Source: an uncultured Oscillospiraceae bacterium
GTDB lineage: Bacteria > Bacillota > Clostridia > Oscillospirales > Ruminococcaceae
DNA length: 35,273 nucleotides
Direction of reading: 5' to 3'
Assembly: GCA_958448395.1 (NCBI GenBank)
Contig: CAUDDP010000014.1
Span: 1-35,273 of the forward strand
Positions 7,979 through 17,177 of the stretch are shown one piece after another; within the stretch, counting starts at the first letter, position 1; every line of letters starts with the position of its first letter. A program made the position numbers and the translations under genes. The notes beneath the pieces were generated by a model. It had not been told where the DNA came from. It did no database searches and worked only from the letters and a program-made list of their open reading frames with translations.

Positions 7979-8317
7979 ATGAGTGTCACAGAACGCAGGG
8001 CGGAAATTATGAGAATCATGGTTTTACGCCGTAAAAGTACGGTACCACTACTGATGAAAATATTTAGTGTGTCAGAAAAAACAATCCGCAGAGACATTCG
8101 TGCCCTCATGCTGGAATATCCTCTTGAAAGCGTAAGCGGAAATGGCGGAGGTATTTGCCTTCCAGAGTGGTATTATCCAAATAAAAATCTTCTTTCAGGA
8201 GAAGAAATAACAGTTTTAGAGGAACTAATACCAAAGGCCAACGAACATCAAAGTCGGGTCTTAAAGCAGATGCTCGCTAAATTTGGCACAAATACATATC
8301 GACCATGTAAAGCATAA
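7979..8317 (+). CDS. DeoR-like winged-helix regulator, first gene of prophage 1
   Basis: A 112-residue protein. Residues 3-60 form a DeoR/HTH_11-like helix-turn-helix (VTERRAEIMRIM, then FSVSEKTIRRDIRALM with recognition helix near 35-45) followed by a wing-like GNGGGICLPE. The remainder is short, with no sugar-phosphate sensor domain of DeoR proteins. AAAGGAGG precedes the ATG. It is 12 bases ahead of the helicase gene and is probably co-transcribed. The perfect inverted repeat upstream may be its own operator (inference). Confidence 0.75.
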   Translation: MSVTERRAEIMRIMVLRRKSTVPLLMKIFSVSEKTIRRDIRALMLEYPLESVSGNGGGICLPEWYYPNKNLLSGEEITVLEELIPKANEHQSRVLKQMLAKFGTNTYRPCKA

Positions 8318-8329
8318 GGAGAACTCAAC

Positions 8330-9772
8330 ATGAAAGAAATACTGAAAATTCCAATTAAAGCAAACCTGTATCAGCATCAGCAGAATGCCTGTCAATTTGC
8401 CTGCGAGCGTTTTAGAATGTTGCCGTCAGAAGTACACAGCAACGGTGTGGCACTGCTCATGGAAATGGGCTGCGGTAAAACCATCACCAGTATTGCAATA
8501 ACAGGAATTCTGCATCAATATAGGCATATCAAAAAAATTCTGATTACAGCACCGCTGTCAATTCTCGGTGTGTGGGAACAGGAATTTGCACGTTTTGCAG
8601 ATTTTCATTTTACGTTAACTGTCCTGAAAGGCGGCAGTTCCCAGAAGAAAGAACAGCTTTCCAAATTGCACGGAAATACTCTGCAAATTGCAGTAATCAA
8701 CTATGAATCTGCATGGCGATTGGAAAAAGAACTGCTTTCCTTTGATGCTGATCTCATCATTGCTGATGAAGCTCATAAAATCAAGGAAAACCGTACTTCG
8801 CAATCCAAAGCGATGCACCATTTGGGTGATAAGGCAAGATACAAGCTTCTTTTGACCGGAACGCTCATCACCAATAAGGAAATCGACGTATTTTCTCAAT
8901 ACCGATTTCTGAACAGTGACATCTTCGGGGCAAGCTTTTATGTATTCCGAAACCGATACTTTGATATGTGCGGCTACGGCAATCATATTCCTGTTTTCAA
9001 AAAGCAGATGATGAACGATTTTCTGCAAAAACTGCACTCTATCGCTTATCGTGTTACAAAAGCAGAATGTCTTGATTTACCTGAAATTACAGAAGAAATT
9101 CGTACCGTAGAGTTAGAACCAAAAGCAATGCAACTGTATAAACAGCTTGAAAAGGATAGCTTTGCAGAACTTGCCGGTTCTGAGATTTCAGCAGTAAATG
9201 TCCTGACAAAAATGCTTCGCCTATCTCAGATGACAGGCGGTCATCTTACTGATGATGAAGGAGATACAACTGCTGTCAGTACGGCAAAATTAGACGCACT
9301 TTCCGATATTCTCGATACCATGCTTGCTGAAGATAAAAAGCTGGTCATTATGGCAAGATTTGTGCCGGAACTGAACGATATTCAGAAACTTCTGGAAAAG
9401 AAAAATATCGGATATGCTTCCGTGCGTGGAGGAATTTCTGACCGTTCTGAGGAAATCAGAAGATTTCAGAATGACACAGACTGTCGTGTTTTTGTAGGAC
9501 AGATTGCAGCAGCAGGTCTGGGAATCACGCTGACCGCAGCGTCAACAATGGTATTCTATTCGCTTGATTACAGCATGAGTAATTTTGAACAGGCAAAGGC
9601 AAGAATCCATAGAGTTTCGCAGACAGAAAATTGTCTGTACATCTATCTTATTGCGAAGAATACAGTAGATGTAAAAATTCTGCGTTCTCTGCGTGATAAG
9701 GTGGATTTAGCAAGAACTCTGGTTGATGATTATCGTAACGGAATCAATCCGTTTCAGGAAAAGGAGGACTAA
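8330..9772 (+). CDS. phage SNF2-family (SF2) DNA helicase
   Basis: A 480-residue SNF2-type translocase. Visible motifs are the Q-type start NLYQHQQNA (12-20), Walker A EMGCGKT (45-51, Cys where Thr or Leu is usual), TAPLSILGVWEQE, DEAH (146-149), LLLTGT, and in lobe 2 GQIAAAGLGITLTAA and the motif VI region QAKARIHRVSQ. Phage proteins of this size typically sit with a family A polymerase and a primase and are thought to help replication or recombination. It lacks accessory domains of chromatin remodellers. It is 12 bases after the HTH gene; its end carries the ribosome site (AAGGAGG) for the next gene. Confidence 0.9.
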   Translation: MKEILKIPIKANLYQHQQNACQFACERFRMLPSEVHSNGVALLMEMGCGKTITSIAITGILHQYRHIKKILITAPLSILGVWEQEFARFADFHFTLTVLKGGSSQKKEQLSKLHGNTLQIAVINYESAWRLEKELLSFDADLIIADEAHKIKENRTSQSKAMHHLGDKARYKLLLTGTLITNKEIDVFSQYRFLNSDIFGASFYVFRNRYFDMCGYGNHIPVFKKQMMNDFLQKLHSIAYRVTKAECLDLPEITEEIRTVELEPKAMQLYKQLEKDSFAELAGSEISAVNVLTKMLRLSQMTGGHLTDDEGDTTAVSTAKLDALSDILDTMLAEDKKLVIMARFVPELNDIQKLLEKKNIGYASVRGGISDRSEEIRRFQNDTDCRVFVGQIAAAGLGITLTAASTMVFYSLDYSMSNFEQAKARIHRVSQTENCLYIYLIAKNTVDVKILRSLRDKVDLARTLVDDYRNGINPFQEKED

Positions 9773-9773
9773 A

Positions 9774-10187
9774 ATGGAACTGAATATGTATGAACTGGCA
9801 GAGCAGTTAAAACAACTTCGTGAGGAGAAAAAGGACGCAGAACAGCGAGTAAAAGACATCAACGCTGAAATTGACAAGACAGAATATGCTCTTGTACAGC
9901 TGATGGCGGAAACTGAAACACAGAACTTTACCCGTGCAGGAACGATGTTTTCGCTTACAACAAAGACTCGTGCGTCCGCTATGGCTGGTCGTAAGGACGA
10001 GCTGTATTCTGCTTTGAAAGAGAACGGATTCGGTGATCTTGTTTATGAAACAGTCAACGCAAACAGCCTGTCTGCTTTTGTCAAGGAGCAGATCACAGAA
10101 AATCAGGATACCGTTCCGGAATGGCTGAACGGACTTGTCAATGTCTATGAACAGACCTCTGTGTCTGTCCGCAAATCTACGAAATGA
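9774..10187 (+). CDS. phage coiled-coil protein of unknown function (Gp157-like size and layout)
   Basis: A 137-residue protein. Residues 4-45 are a charged coiled coil (LAEQLKQLREEKKDAEQRV), followed by a compact domain (FTRAGTMFSLTTKTRASA). The layout recalls siphovirus Gp157-type proteins, but I cannot confirm family membership. The ATG at 9774 follows the helicase stop by one base with AAGGAGG 8 bases upstream. It sits between helicase and polymerase genes, which suggests a replication or recombination accessory role. Confidence 0.65.
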   Translation: MELNMYELAEQLKQLREEKKDAEQRVKDINAEIDKTEYALVQLMAETETQNFTRAGTMFSLTTKTRASAMAGRKDELYSALKENGFGDLVYETVNANSLSAFVKEQITENQDTVPEWLNGLVNVYEQTSVSVRKSTK

Positions 10188-10201
10188 AAGGAATCAGAAC
10201 T

Positions 10202-10936
10202 ATGAAAAATGAATTGATGGAAACAAACAACACAGGCTTTCTCGCTTTGCAGGACTTTGATCTTGCTAACGTGATGAGTGAGGAAATGGACGGGCTTTCG
10301 GCAACTTTTGAACGTGTCAAGATACCGTCAGGAGGCGGAATCATGTTTGAGATACCCGGCGAAAATCTCGATGAACCGGAAACTGTCAAGGAGTTTTCTG
10401 CCGTAATTCTTTACCAGCACTCCCTGAACGCCTACTACCAAAGTGATTATCAGGGCGGCTCGAATCCTCCCGACTGCGGCAGCTATGACGGTCATAACGG
10501 TGAGGGTGATCCCGGCGGAAACTGCGATGCTTGTCCGCTGAATCAGTACGGTTCAGGAAAAAACGGTGCAAAAGCCTGCAAGAACCGCCGCCGTCTGTAT
10601 CTTCTCCGTGAGGGCGAGTTTTTCCCGATGATTCTTTCGCTGCCCACTGGCTCACTGAAAGCATTTACACGTTATCTCATGCGTGTGATCCCGAAGTACA
10701 AAAACTCCAACGCTGTGGTGACCAAATTTACACTGAAGAAAGCGTCAAGCAATACGGGCATCAATTACAGTCAGGCGCAGTTTGTGGTGGAACGTGCTTT
10801 GTCGCCGGAGGAATATCAGCTGATCTCTGCAATGACGGAGCAGGTTAAGGCTCTCAGCAGAAATGTTGGCTATGATGCAGAGGATGCATTGAATGTTGAT
10901 GCTGAAACAGGCGAAATCATCGAGCCGCTGAATTGA
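10202..10936 (+). CDS. phage replication-region protein with a four-cysteine motif, function unknown
   Basis: A 244-residue protein. The central part carries Cys92 (NPPDCGSYDG), Cys108 and Cys111 (GGNCDACPLNQYG) and Cys126 (KACKNRRRLYLL), spacing that suggests a zinc-binding or ssDNA-binding fold. The C-terminal part includes SLPTGSLKAFTRYLM and an acidic tail. An ATG at 10184 overlaps the previous stop, but the one at 10202 has AAAGGAA at a better distance. Its place just before the polymerase gene suggests a single-strand binding or polymerase-partner role; this is inference from position only. Confidence 0.65.
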   Translation: MKNELMETNNTGFLALQDFDLANVMSEEMDGLSATFERVKIPSGGGIMFEIPGENLDEPETVKEFSAVILYQHSLNAYYQSDYQGGSNPPDCGSYDGHNGEGDPGGNCDACPLNQYGSGKNGAKACKNRRRLYLLREGEFFPMILSLPTGSLKAFTRYLMRVIPKYKNSNAVVTKFTLKKASSNTGINYSQAQFVVERALSPEEYQLISAMTEQVKALSRNVGYDAEDALNVDAETGEIIEPLN

Positions 10937-10946
10937 GGAGAATGTC

Positions 10947-12869
10947 ATGGATAATTACAGATGCGTTACTTCGGTACAGGAAATTCGGAAGTACATAGGC
11001 AATGCAGAAGTTGTCGCTTTTGATTACGAAACATCGCCGGACAAGCCTTACCGCACAGAAGAAAAAGCTGCTCTCGATCCTCATAAAAGTCATATTGTAG
11101 GATGCAGTTTTTCTGTTAAGGAGCATACAGGGATTTACGTCCCTGTTGCTCACAAAATCGGTGAAAATATTGATAATACGTTATTTTTGAATTTCCTGCA
11201 AACATTTCTCATGAATAAAAACATTATCAAAATCGCCCACAATATCGCATTTGAATCTGCGATGTCCTGTCATCAGGACATCGTGATTCAGCCGCCTGTT
11301 TACGATACGATCTGTGCGGCACAGATGACTTTGAAAAGTAATTATGAGTTCCGTAAACTTGCCGACAGCGGTCTGAAAAAACTTGCGGCGGAGATTTGTC
11401 ATGAACCTTTGCCGACATTTTCAGATGTAACAAACGGCAGGCATTTTGATGAACTGGATGCACAGGATTCAGAAACGGTACGTTATGGTTGTGCAGATTC
11501 TGATTTTGCCTTGCGGCTGTATCATATTTTCAACAACTGGTTCGACCGCTTTTTGCCGAAACATCGGTATATTGTGGAGCAGATAGAATCTCCCACAGCG
11601 GTGTATCTTGGCATTATGAAACATAACGGTGTGCCGGTTGATGCGGACTTGATGAAATCTCGTCAACAAGAGGCGGAAAACCAGATGCAGCATATCAGGA
11701 ACAAAATAACTATGCTCATAGGGGACGTTGAAATCGGAGCAAACTGCGGTACAAAGGCATTCAAGGACTATCTCTATCAAACCTTGAAACTGCCCGTTAT
11801 GAAAGTTACTGCATCAAATAAGGAAGCGGCTGACGATGCATCAATGATTATGCTGAAAGAATGGTGCAATGTCAATCGTCCCGAACTTTCTCCATTGTTT
11901 ACTTTGGTGCAGGAATACCGTAAATGGGGAAAAATCAAGTCTACATATATTGACGGCTATCTGAAATATATCAATTCTGCAACAGGCAGGATTCATCCGG
12001 ATTTCTTTGCATTATCAACCGAAACAGGTCGCATGAACTGCAAAACACCCAACGCCCAGAATCTTCCTCGCAAGAGCAATGACCCCATCGGAGTACGTAA
12101 CTTTATCAAGGCACCGAAAGACCATCTGATTCTGTCACTTGATTTTTCCCAGATTGAATTAAGAGTTGGAGCATTCTATTGCCGTGACAAAACCATGATG
12201 GAAACTTACAAAAACGGTGGAGATATTCATGCGGCAACGACTTCTGTCATCTTTGGTTGTACCTATGAAGAAGCACAGAACAAGCACCGCAAGGAGTACA
12301 AGGAACAGCGTAATATCGCCAAAAACGTAAACTTTGGAACATTCTACGGATTGTTTCCGAAAGGTCTGCAAAGTACGCTGAAATTTAAGGCAGGCGTTGA
12401 AAAATCTGTGGACGAGTGTGAAGCCATTATTCGAAATCTGAAAGCCGGATATCCTGCACTGACAACTTGGCAGGAGGAAACAAAGCGAGATGCTGCGAGA
12501 AAAATGTACATTGAAACCTGGCTCGGACGCAGGCGTTATCTTCCAAATATTCGCAGTGATAATTGGGGCTTGAAGTCATTTGCAGAACGCTGTGCATTGA
12601 ATACGCCGATTCAGGGAACGGCAGCGGATATTCTGAAACTGGCTATATTCCGTATTTTAGAAGGGCTGCCGTCACACCCATGGCTGAAACCGATATTGCA
12701 GATACATGACGAACTGACGTTTATTATTCCGAAAGAAAAACTTTCCGAAGCAGTGCAATTTATCCGTGAATGTATGGAAAAACAGCCGTTTCCGGAATTT
12801 GACCTGCCGCTTGTGGCGGAAGCGTCTGCCGGAGAGAGTTTCGGCAATTTAGAGGAAATGGAGGGATGA
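10947..12869 (+). CDS. phage family A DNA polymerase (PolA-like, with 3'-5' exonuclease domain)
   Basis: A 640-residue replicative polymerase without the 5'-3' exonuclease of bacterial PolA. The proofreading domain shows the Exo I motif FDYETS (Asp26, Glu28), Exo II around KIAHNIAFESA and Exo III around GCADSDFALRLY. The polymerase domain shows motif A LSLDFSQIELR (Asp399), motif B RNIAKNVNFGTFYG and motif C QIHDELT (Asp588), so the active site looks complete. GAGGAG precedes the ATG. The stop overlaps the next start (ATGA), giving coupled translation. Confidence 0.95.
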   Translation: MDNYRCVTSVQEIRKYIGNAEVVAFDYETSPDKPYRTEEKAALDPHKSHIVGCSFSVKEHTGIYVPVAHKIGENIDNTLFLNFLQTFLMNKNIIKIAHNIAFESAMSCHQDIVIQPPVYDTICAAQMTLKSNYEFRKLADSGLKKLAAEICHEPLPTFSDVTNGRHFDELDAQDSETVRYGCADSDFALRLYHIFNNWFDRFLPKHRYIVEQIESPTAVYLGIMKHNGVPVDADLMKSRQQEAENQMQHIRNKITMLIGDVEIGANCGTKAFKDYLYQTLKLPVMKVTASNKEAADDASMIMLKEWCNVNRPELSPLFTLVQEYRKWGKIKSTYIDGYLKYINSATGRIHPDFFALSTETGRMNCKTPNAQNLPRKSNDPIGVRNFIKAPKDHLILSLDFSQIELRVGAFYCRDKTMMETYKNGGDIHAATTSVIFGCTYEEAQNKHRKEYKEQRNIAKNVNFGTFYGLFPKGLQSTLKFKAGVEKSVDECEAIIRNLKAGYPALTTWQEETKRDAARKMYIETWLGRRRYLPNIRSDNWGLKSFAERCALNTPIQGTAADILKLAIFRILEGLPSHPWLKPILQIHDELTFIIPKEKLSEAVQFIRECMEKQPFPEFDLPLVAEASAGESFGNLEEMEG

Positions 12870-13300
12870 ATTTGGCATCGACACACAACAGCGAGGGATA
12901 TTACTCTCCAACAGAATTTGAAGCGATGAAAAGACTTGAGACCGAGGAACGAAAAGCACGGCGTTTAGCCGCTTTTCGCCCTCTGGTATATATCTGCTCT
13001 CCCTATCGTGGAAGCACAAACGAGAACATTGAAAATGCACGGAAATACAGCCGATTTGCGGTCGGACATCACAGCATTCCCTTTGCACCGCATCTGCTTT
13101 TTCCGCAGTTTATGGACGATACACTTGGTGAAGAACGGCAGACAGCAATGTTTATGAATTATGTGATGCTGACCAAATGCGTGGAATTATGGGTATTCGG
13201 CGGTAATATTTCTGAGGGCATGGCACAGGAGATAAAGTGGGCGAAACGCAGGCATATGCCGATTCGTTATTTCACGGAAAAAATGGAGGAAGTTTTATGA
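12866..13300 (+). CDS. nucleoside 2-deoxyribosyltransferase-like protein (DUF4406/DUF7768 type)
   Basis: A 144-residue protein with a charged N-terminal helix (1-38) and a Rossmann-like domain from VYICSPYRG (41-49) to WVFGGNISEGMAQEI. The family resembles nucleoside 2-deoxyribosyltransferases: the SPYRG loop contacts the nucleotide and a glutamate near GMAQE is the expected nucleophile. Phage copies may alter nucleotide pools or signals; the substrate is not known. It overlaps the polymerase by four bases at its start and the primase by four bases at its end (ATGA both times), so all three are one translational unit. Confidence 0.75.
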   Translation: MNLASTHNSEGYYSPTEFEAMKRLETEERKARRLAAFRPLVYICSPYRGSTNENIENARKYSRFAVGHHSIPFAPHLLFPQFMDDTLGEERQTAMFMNYVMLTKCVELWVFGGNISEGMAQEIKWAKRRHMPIRYFTEKMEEVL

Positions 13301-15777
13301 ATATATCGGCACAGGATGTCATAAACGTCATGTTCAATCCCGATGATACGGTGAATCTGCGTGTTTTTGACGACAGAAAAGAGGGCATCTTTACAGGTGC
13401 AAAGCTGTCCGTGGAAGCTGGAAAATTCTTTGCTGTGGAATCAACTTTAAGGGAACATAACAAGAAAAATCACGGTATCTTTTTCGTGGTGAACTCCGGC
13501 GGTCAGACCGATGACAGCATTACCCGCATCAACGCACAGTTTGTGGAGATGGACGATAAGACTTTCGAGGAACAGCAGGCTCTGATAGATGCGTTTCCTC
13601 TGCCGCCGTCTATGGTTATCAAGACTCGTAAATCACTGCATACATACTGGTTTGTCAAGGACTCAAATGTGGTGAAGTTCCGTCCGATTCAGAAAGCTCT
13701 TGTACAGCATTTCGGCGGTGATCCTGCGTGCGTCAATGAAAGCCGTGTCATGCGTCTGCCGGGATTTTATCACTGCAAAAAAGAACCTATTCTGGTGGAG
13801 TGTATCTCTTTTCATCCGGAACGGAGATATACACAGGAGCAGCTTGCAGAGGTTCTGCCCAATGTGGAAACTGAATCTCCGAAGGAAGAGCTGCACGGTG
13901 AGCAGAAAGGCATTCACATTGTAGAAGCAGAGTGCGATTTTATTAAGTACTGCCGTGATAACGCAGCATCACTTCCGGAGCATGACTGGTATGCAATGAT
14001 TTCAAATTTAAGCGTATTTGACGGCGGTGCAGAGGTAATTCATCAATACTCCAAGCCGTATCCGAACTACTCTTTTGATGAAACACAGAAAAAAATTCAG
14101 CATTTTCTCAGCAGCGGGACAAAACCTATGACCTGCCGTACAATTGCCGAAAAAGGCTATCAGTGTCCAAAATTAAAAGACGGAAAGTGTAAATGCAAAT
14201 CCCCTGCGGCACTGTGTTTTCAGCCTCTCACAATAAACGGAATTCGTGTTATTTTGCGACAGCAGGAGATTAAAAATGCAGTTGTGGAGGACTTGCAGAC
14301 GGCACGAAATTTTGTATCTGATTATCTTTACAACGTTGACTGTGTGACTGCCGAATCTATCATAAATTACGATTTGAAGCAGTATTTTGGTTTCAAAAAT
14401 GCAGACATTAAGCCGCTGCTCTCAATGCAAAAGGAACTTTACAAGACTTTTCTGAGCAAATCGGAAACGAAAAAACATCAGTCGGGTATGGATATTCCCG
14501 ATTGGTACGAAATGACGGAACGTGGGGCAAAATTCCTGCCCGGTGTTCTTGCGGAATATATGACGCAGAATGCGCCTGTCTTTTATGCGGCGGAGCAGTA
14601 TTACTGCTATGAACACGGCGTATTTCATGGGATTACGGAACTGACAGCACGAAATATGGTGCGTGAAAAGATGATGACAAGATACACAAAGCTCTCTCAG
14701 ATAAACGATACCGAAGGGCAATGGAAAATGCAGGTTCAGAAGGATATCCGAGAACTCAACCCTAATCCTTATATCATCAATGTGCAGAACGGACTTTACA
14801 ATGTGCTTGACAGTATACTTTCCGAGCATACGTCAAAATATCTGTCAACGGTGCAGCTAAACGTCCGTTATACGCCCGGTGCAAAGTGTCCGAGATTTAT
14901 GAAGTTTCTGCATGAATCGCTGGAAGATGACCAGATAGCGCTTATTCAGGAAATGCTGGGATACTTTCTGATTCCCGTAAATCATGCACAGAAGTGCTTT
15001 ATCATAGTCGGTAAAGGCGGTGCAGGAAAATCCGTACTTCTGCGTGTGCTGAATGAACTGCTGCTTGGAAAAGAGAACGTGTCCAATGTGGCATGGCAGG
15101 CGCTCAGTGACCGTTTCAAGACAGCGGAGCTTTTCGGAAAATGGGCAAATATCTGTGCGGAACTGCCGACAAAAGGCATCGAGGACAATGGTATTTTCAA
15201 GGCTCTGGTCGGTGAGGACTATCTGACGGTAGAAAAGAAAAACAAGAATCCTTTTTCCTTTCAGCCTTATGCAAGACTTCTTTTCTCTTGTAACAGCATC
15301 CCGAAGAACTACGGCGATAAGTCAGAAGGATTTTACCGAAGGCTCATTATTGTGCGATTCAATCATTCCGTACCGGAGGAAAAGCGTGATCCCGAACTTT
15401 TAGAAAAGTTTCGATGCGAAGCTGACGGGATATTTCTGTTTGCACTGGAAGGACTGCATCGTCTGATGAACAATCATTTTCAATTCTCCGAAACCAAAGC
15501 TAATCGTGAAGAACTCCAGAAATACCGTGAGGACAGCAACAGTGTGCTTGCTTTTGTCAGGGATTGCTGTGAATTGAAAATGGATGCGGAAGTCGGCAGG
15601 GTGGAATTTTTTGACCGTTATAAGTCGTACTGTGACAGCTGTGGTCTGACACCGTTCAGTCAGCAGAACTTCAACAACGAACTTGAAGCCAATTATCCAA
15701 CTGTTGTAAGAGCTGCTGACAAGCTCGGAAAACGACGTACATGGAGAGGAATATGCTTTGGAGAATTTATAAAATGA
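13297..15777 (+). CDS. phage/plasmid primase-helicase (RepB/AEP-like primase plus D5/SF3 helicase)
   Basis: An 826-residue two-domain protein. The N-terminal third resembles RepB-type AEP primases (VEMDD near residue 90, TRKSLHTYWFVK, SRVMRLPGFYH). A cysteine-rich segment follows (CPKLKDGKCKCKSPAALC). The C-terminal half is a D5-type region with a superfamily 3 helicase: Walker A GKGGAGKS starting at residue 572, then LLFSCNSIPKN and EGFYRRLIIVRF. It would open and prime the replication fork for the phage polymerase. The start at 13297 overlaps the preceding stop and has GGAGGA upstream; a longer frame begins inside the previous gene and is not needed. Confidence 0.92.
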   Translation: MNISAQDVINVMFNPDDTVNLRVFDDRKEGIFTGAKLSVEAGKFFAVESTLREHNKKNHGIFFVVNSGGQTDDSITRINAQFVEMDDKTFEEQQALIDAFPLPPSMVIKTRKSLHTYWFVKDSNVVKFRPIQKALVQHFGGDPACVNESRVMRLPGFYHCKKEPILVECISFHPERRYTQEQLAEVLPNVETESPKEELHGEQKGIHIVEAECDFIKYCRDNAASLPEHDWYAMISNLSVFDGGAEVIHQYSKPYPNYSFDETQKKIQHFLSSGTKPMTCRTIAEKGYQCPKLKDGKCKCKSPAALCFQPLTINGIRVILRQQEIKNAVVEDLQTARNFVSDYLYNVDCVTAESIINYDLKQYFGFKNADIKPLLSMQKELYKTFLSKSETKKHQSGMDIPDWYEMTERGAKFLPGVLAEYMTQNAPVFYAAEQYYCYEHGVFHGITELTARNMVREKMMTRYTKLSQINDTEGQWKMQVQKDIRELNPNPYIINVQNGLYNVLDSILSEHTSKYLSTVQLNVRYTPGAKCPRFMKFLHESLEDDQIALIQEMLGYFLIPVNHAQKCFIIVGKGGAGKSVLLRVLNELLLGKENVSNVAWQALSDRFKTAELFGKWANICAELPTKGIEDNGIFKALVGEDYLTVEKKNKNPFSFQPYARLLFSCNSIPKNYGDKSEGFYRRLIIVRFNHSVPEEKRDPELLEKFRCEADGIFLFALEGLHRLMNNHFQFSETKANREELQKYREDSNSVLAFVRDCCELKMDAEVGRVEFFDRYKSYCDSCGLTPFSQQNFNNELEANYPTVVRAADKLGKRRTWRGICFGEFIK

Positions 15778-15955
15778 CAAAAATCATGCCACGGGATAGT
15801 CTGCTCTGTTTTCTGACAGCATTTACAGGCTTTACGTGAGATTTCCGTAATCCTTTCTATATTTACTATTATATACATATATCTATTTTCTTGTTTTTTA
15901 TGATTATAATAGTAATTTACTTGTAAAATCAGTAAAAGAGTAAGAGGTGAAAAGT

Positions 15956-16240
15956 TTGAAAGAATCGGATATTGTAAAAGCGATTTTGAAGTACCTGAAA
16001 ACCGTGCCGGATTGTTTCTGCTGGAAGGAACACGGCGGTATGTACGGAACAGCAGGAATCCCAGATATTATCTGCTGCTATCGTGGAAGATTCGTGGCTT
16101 TTGAGGTCAAGACGGAAAAAGGCAGAACTACGGCTTTACAGGAATCGGTTATCAACAAAATACAGAAATGTGGTGGAAAAGCTGCGGTTGTTCGGTCTGT
16201 TGAGAATGTGAAGACTGCTTTAGAGGAGATGGCGGTATGA
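15956..16240 (+). CDS. VRR-NUC domain nuclease
   Basis: A 94-residue stand-alone VRR-NUC protein with HGGMYGTAGIPDII (metal-binding Asp), FVAFEVKTEKGR (the ExK catalytic part) and a downstream Gln. Stand-alone phage members are structure-specific nucleases thought to resolve junctions in replication. I chose the TTG at 15956 because AGAGGTGA ends 5 bases before it; the in-frame GTG at 15947 lies inside that site. The 178 bases before it hold AT-rich sequence with a TATAAT (15905-15910) but no convincing -35. Its end overlaps the next gene (ATGA). Confidence 0.85.
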   Translation: MKESDIVKAILKYLKTVPDCFCWKEHGGMYGTAGIPDIICCYRGRFVAFEVKTEKGRTTALQESVINKIQKCGGKAAVVRSVENVKTALEEMAV

Positions 16241-16641
16241 CGGCGAAAGAATACATGAAACAGGCAAGAATTCTTATGAGAAGAATTGACAGAAAGCAAA
16301 AAGAAGCTGATAATCTTAGGAAAAAAATTTCTGTTCCGCAATCGCCTGATTTTTCAGATATGCCTAAAACAGTATCTCCAGAGCCGAATGAAATTGAAAT
16401 CGGTGTTGCTAAAATCATATCTTTGGAGGAAGAAGTCCGTACAGCAGAAAAGGAGCTTGAGAAACTTAAGGATGATTTCCAAATGGCTATCTTAGCTATA
16501 ACCGATACGGAATATCATGATATTCTTACGAAAAGGTATCTGGAATTTAAAGACTGGAGCATTGTTGCAGATGAAATGGGATACAGTGAGCCATCATGTT
16601 ACCGTTTGCATCGTGAGGCTTTGGCACTCATGAAAAGTTGA
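16237..16641 (+). CDS. DUF1492/ArpU/RinA-like late transcription regulator
   Basis: A 134-residue protein with a long coiled coil (1-90) and a C-terminal sigma-region-4-like HTH: TKRYLEFKDWSIVADEMGYSEPSCYRLHREAL. In Gram-positive phages such proteins, encoded just before the terminase genes, switch on late transcription. Here three 10-bp iterons and a promoter start at its very last codons, as expected for an activator binding next to its own gene. It shares four bases with the VRR-NUC gene. Confidence 0.75.
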   Translation: MTAKEYMKQARILMRRIDRKQKEADNLRKKISVPQSPDFSDMPKTVSPEPNEIEIGVAKIISLEEEVRTAEKELEKLKDDFQMAILAITDTEYHDILTKRYLEFKDWSIVADEMGYSEPSCYRLHREALALMKS

Positions 16642-16703
16642 TAGTTTATGATAGTTTATGATAGTTCGTAACACTTGATAATAGTTTACATATGTGATAT
16701 ACT
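16639..16703 (+). promoter_or_regulatory. three 10-bp iterons and a late promoter
   Basis: TGATAGTTTA occurs at 16639 and 16649, and TGATAGTTCG at 16659, one helical turn apart. Seven bases on is a promoter: TTGATA (16675-16680), 17 bases, TATACT (16698-16703). Probably the activator site and promoter of the late genes (inference). Confidence 0.65.
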
Positions 16704-16732
16704 GTAAAGTAGGAAAATAAGATAAAGCGAAT

Positions 16733-16767
16733 CAGCCTTTGCAGAGAAATCCTGCGGAGGCTGTTTT
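16733..16767 (+). terminator. leader terminator before the late genes
   Basis: CAGCCT (16733-16738) pairs with AGGCTG (16758-16763), with GCAG/CTGC inside, followed by TTTT. It lies between the promoter and the next gene, so it may be an attenuation point rather than an end of the upstream operon. Confidence 0.6.
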
Positions 16768-16787
16768 CGTACCCAAGGAGGAACATT

Positions 16788-17177
16788 ATGCTTGCAAAGA
16801 AAGTTTTAAGAAACGGCATCGGTCTGAACAGTCGTATCAGAGAGCAGATTGCTATTTATCGTGACTGGAAAGAACTGTCCGCCGAATTCAATGATGAAGA
16901 GGTGCAGGAGATCCTTACGGATGCCCGTGCCGACTTGTTGGAATCCATCCGCATGAAGCGTAATCTTGAGGAAATCATTATGGATAACAACAATGCCGAC
17001 CAGCGTGAGATTCTTCGACTGCGTTATTTCTATGCAGCAACGTGGGCTGCCATTGCCGATGAATTGAACGACACGGTTGAGTGGGTTAAGGAGCAGCATC
17101 ATAAGGCATTGAAAAAGATTCCTGTTGAAGTGACCGACTGCTTTGAGGAGTATGACTGCTATGCCGAGGAAGAGTAA
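16788..17177 (+). CDS. sigma-70 region 4-like HTH phage protein
   Basis: A 129-residue protein of two parts: an N-terminal helical region and a C-terminal sigma-4-like HTH (QREILRLRYFYAATWAAIAD, about 72-91, then ELNDTVEWVKEQHHKAL). It is a second protein of this general type within 550 bases, beside the DUF1492-like gene, and its tail is acidic. AAGGAGG precedes the ATG. It is probably a late-gene regulator; the exact role is unknown. Its end overlaps the HNH gene by 17 bases. Confidence 0.6.
   Translation: MLAKKVLRNGIGLNSRIREQIAIYRDWKELSAEFNDEEVQEILTDARADLLESIRMKRNLEEIIMDNNNADQREILRLRYFYAATWAAIADELNDTVEWVKEQHHKALKKIPVEVTDCFEEYDCYAEEE

Noticed and set aside
13237..13296. Longer N-terminus of the primase
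   Set aside because: The extension lies inside the preceding gene and has no ribosome site; the ATG at 13297 forms the usual ATGA overlap.
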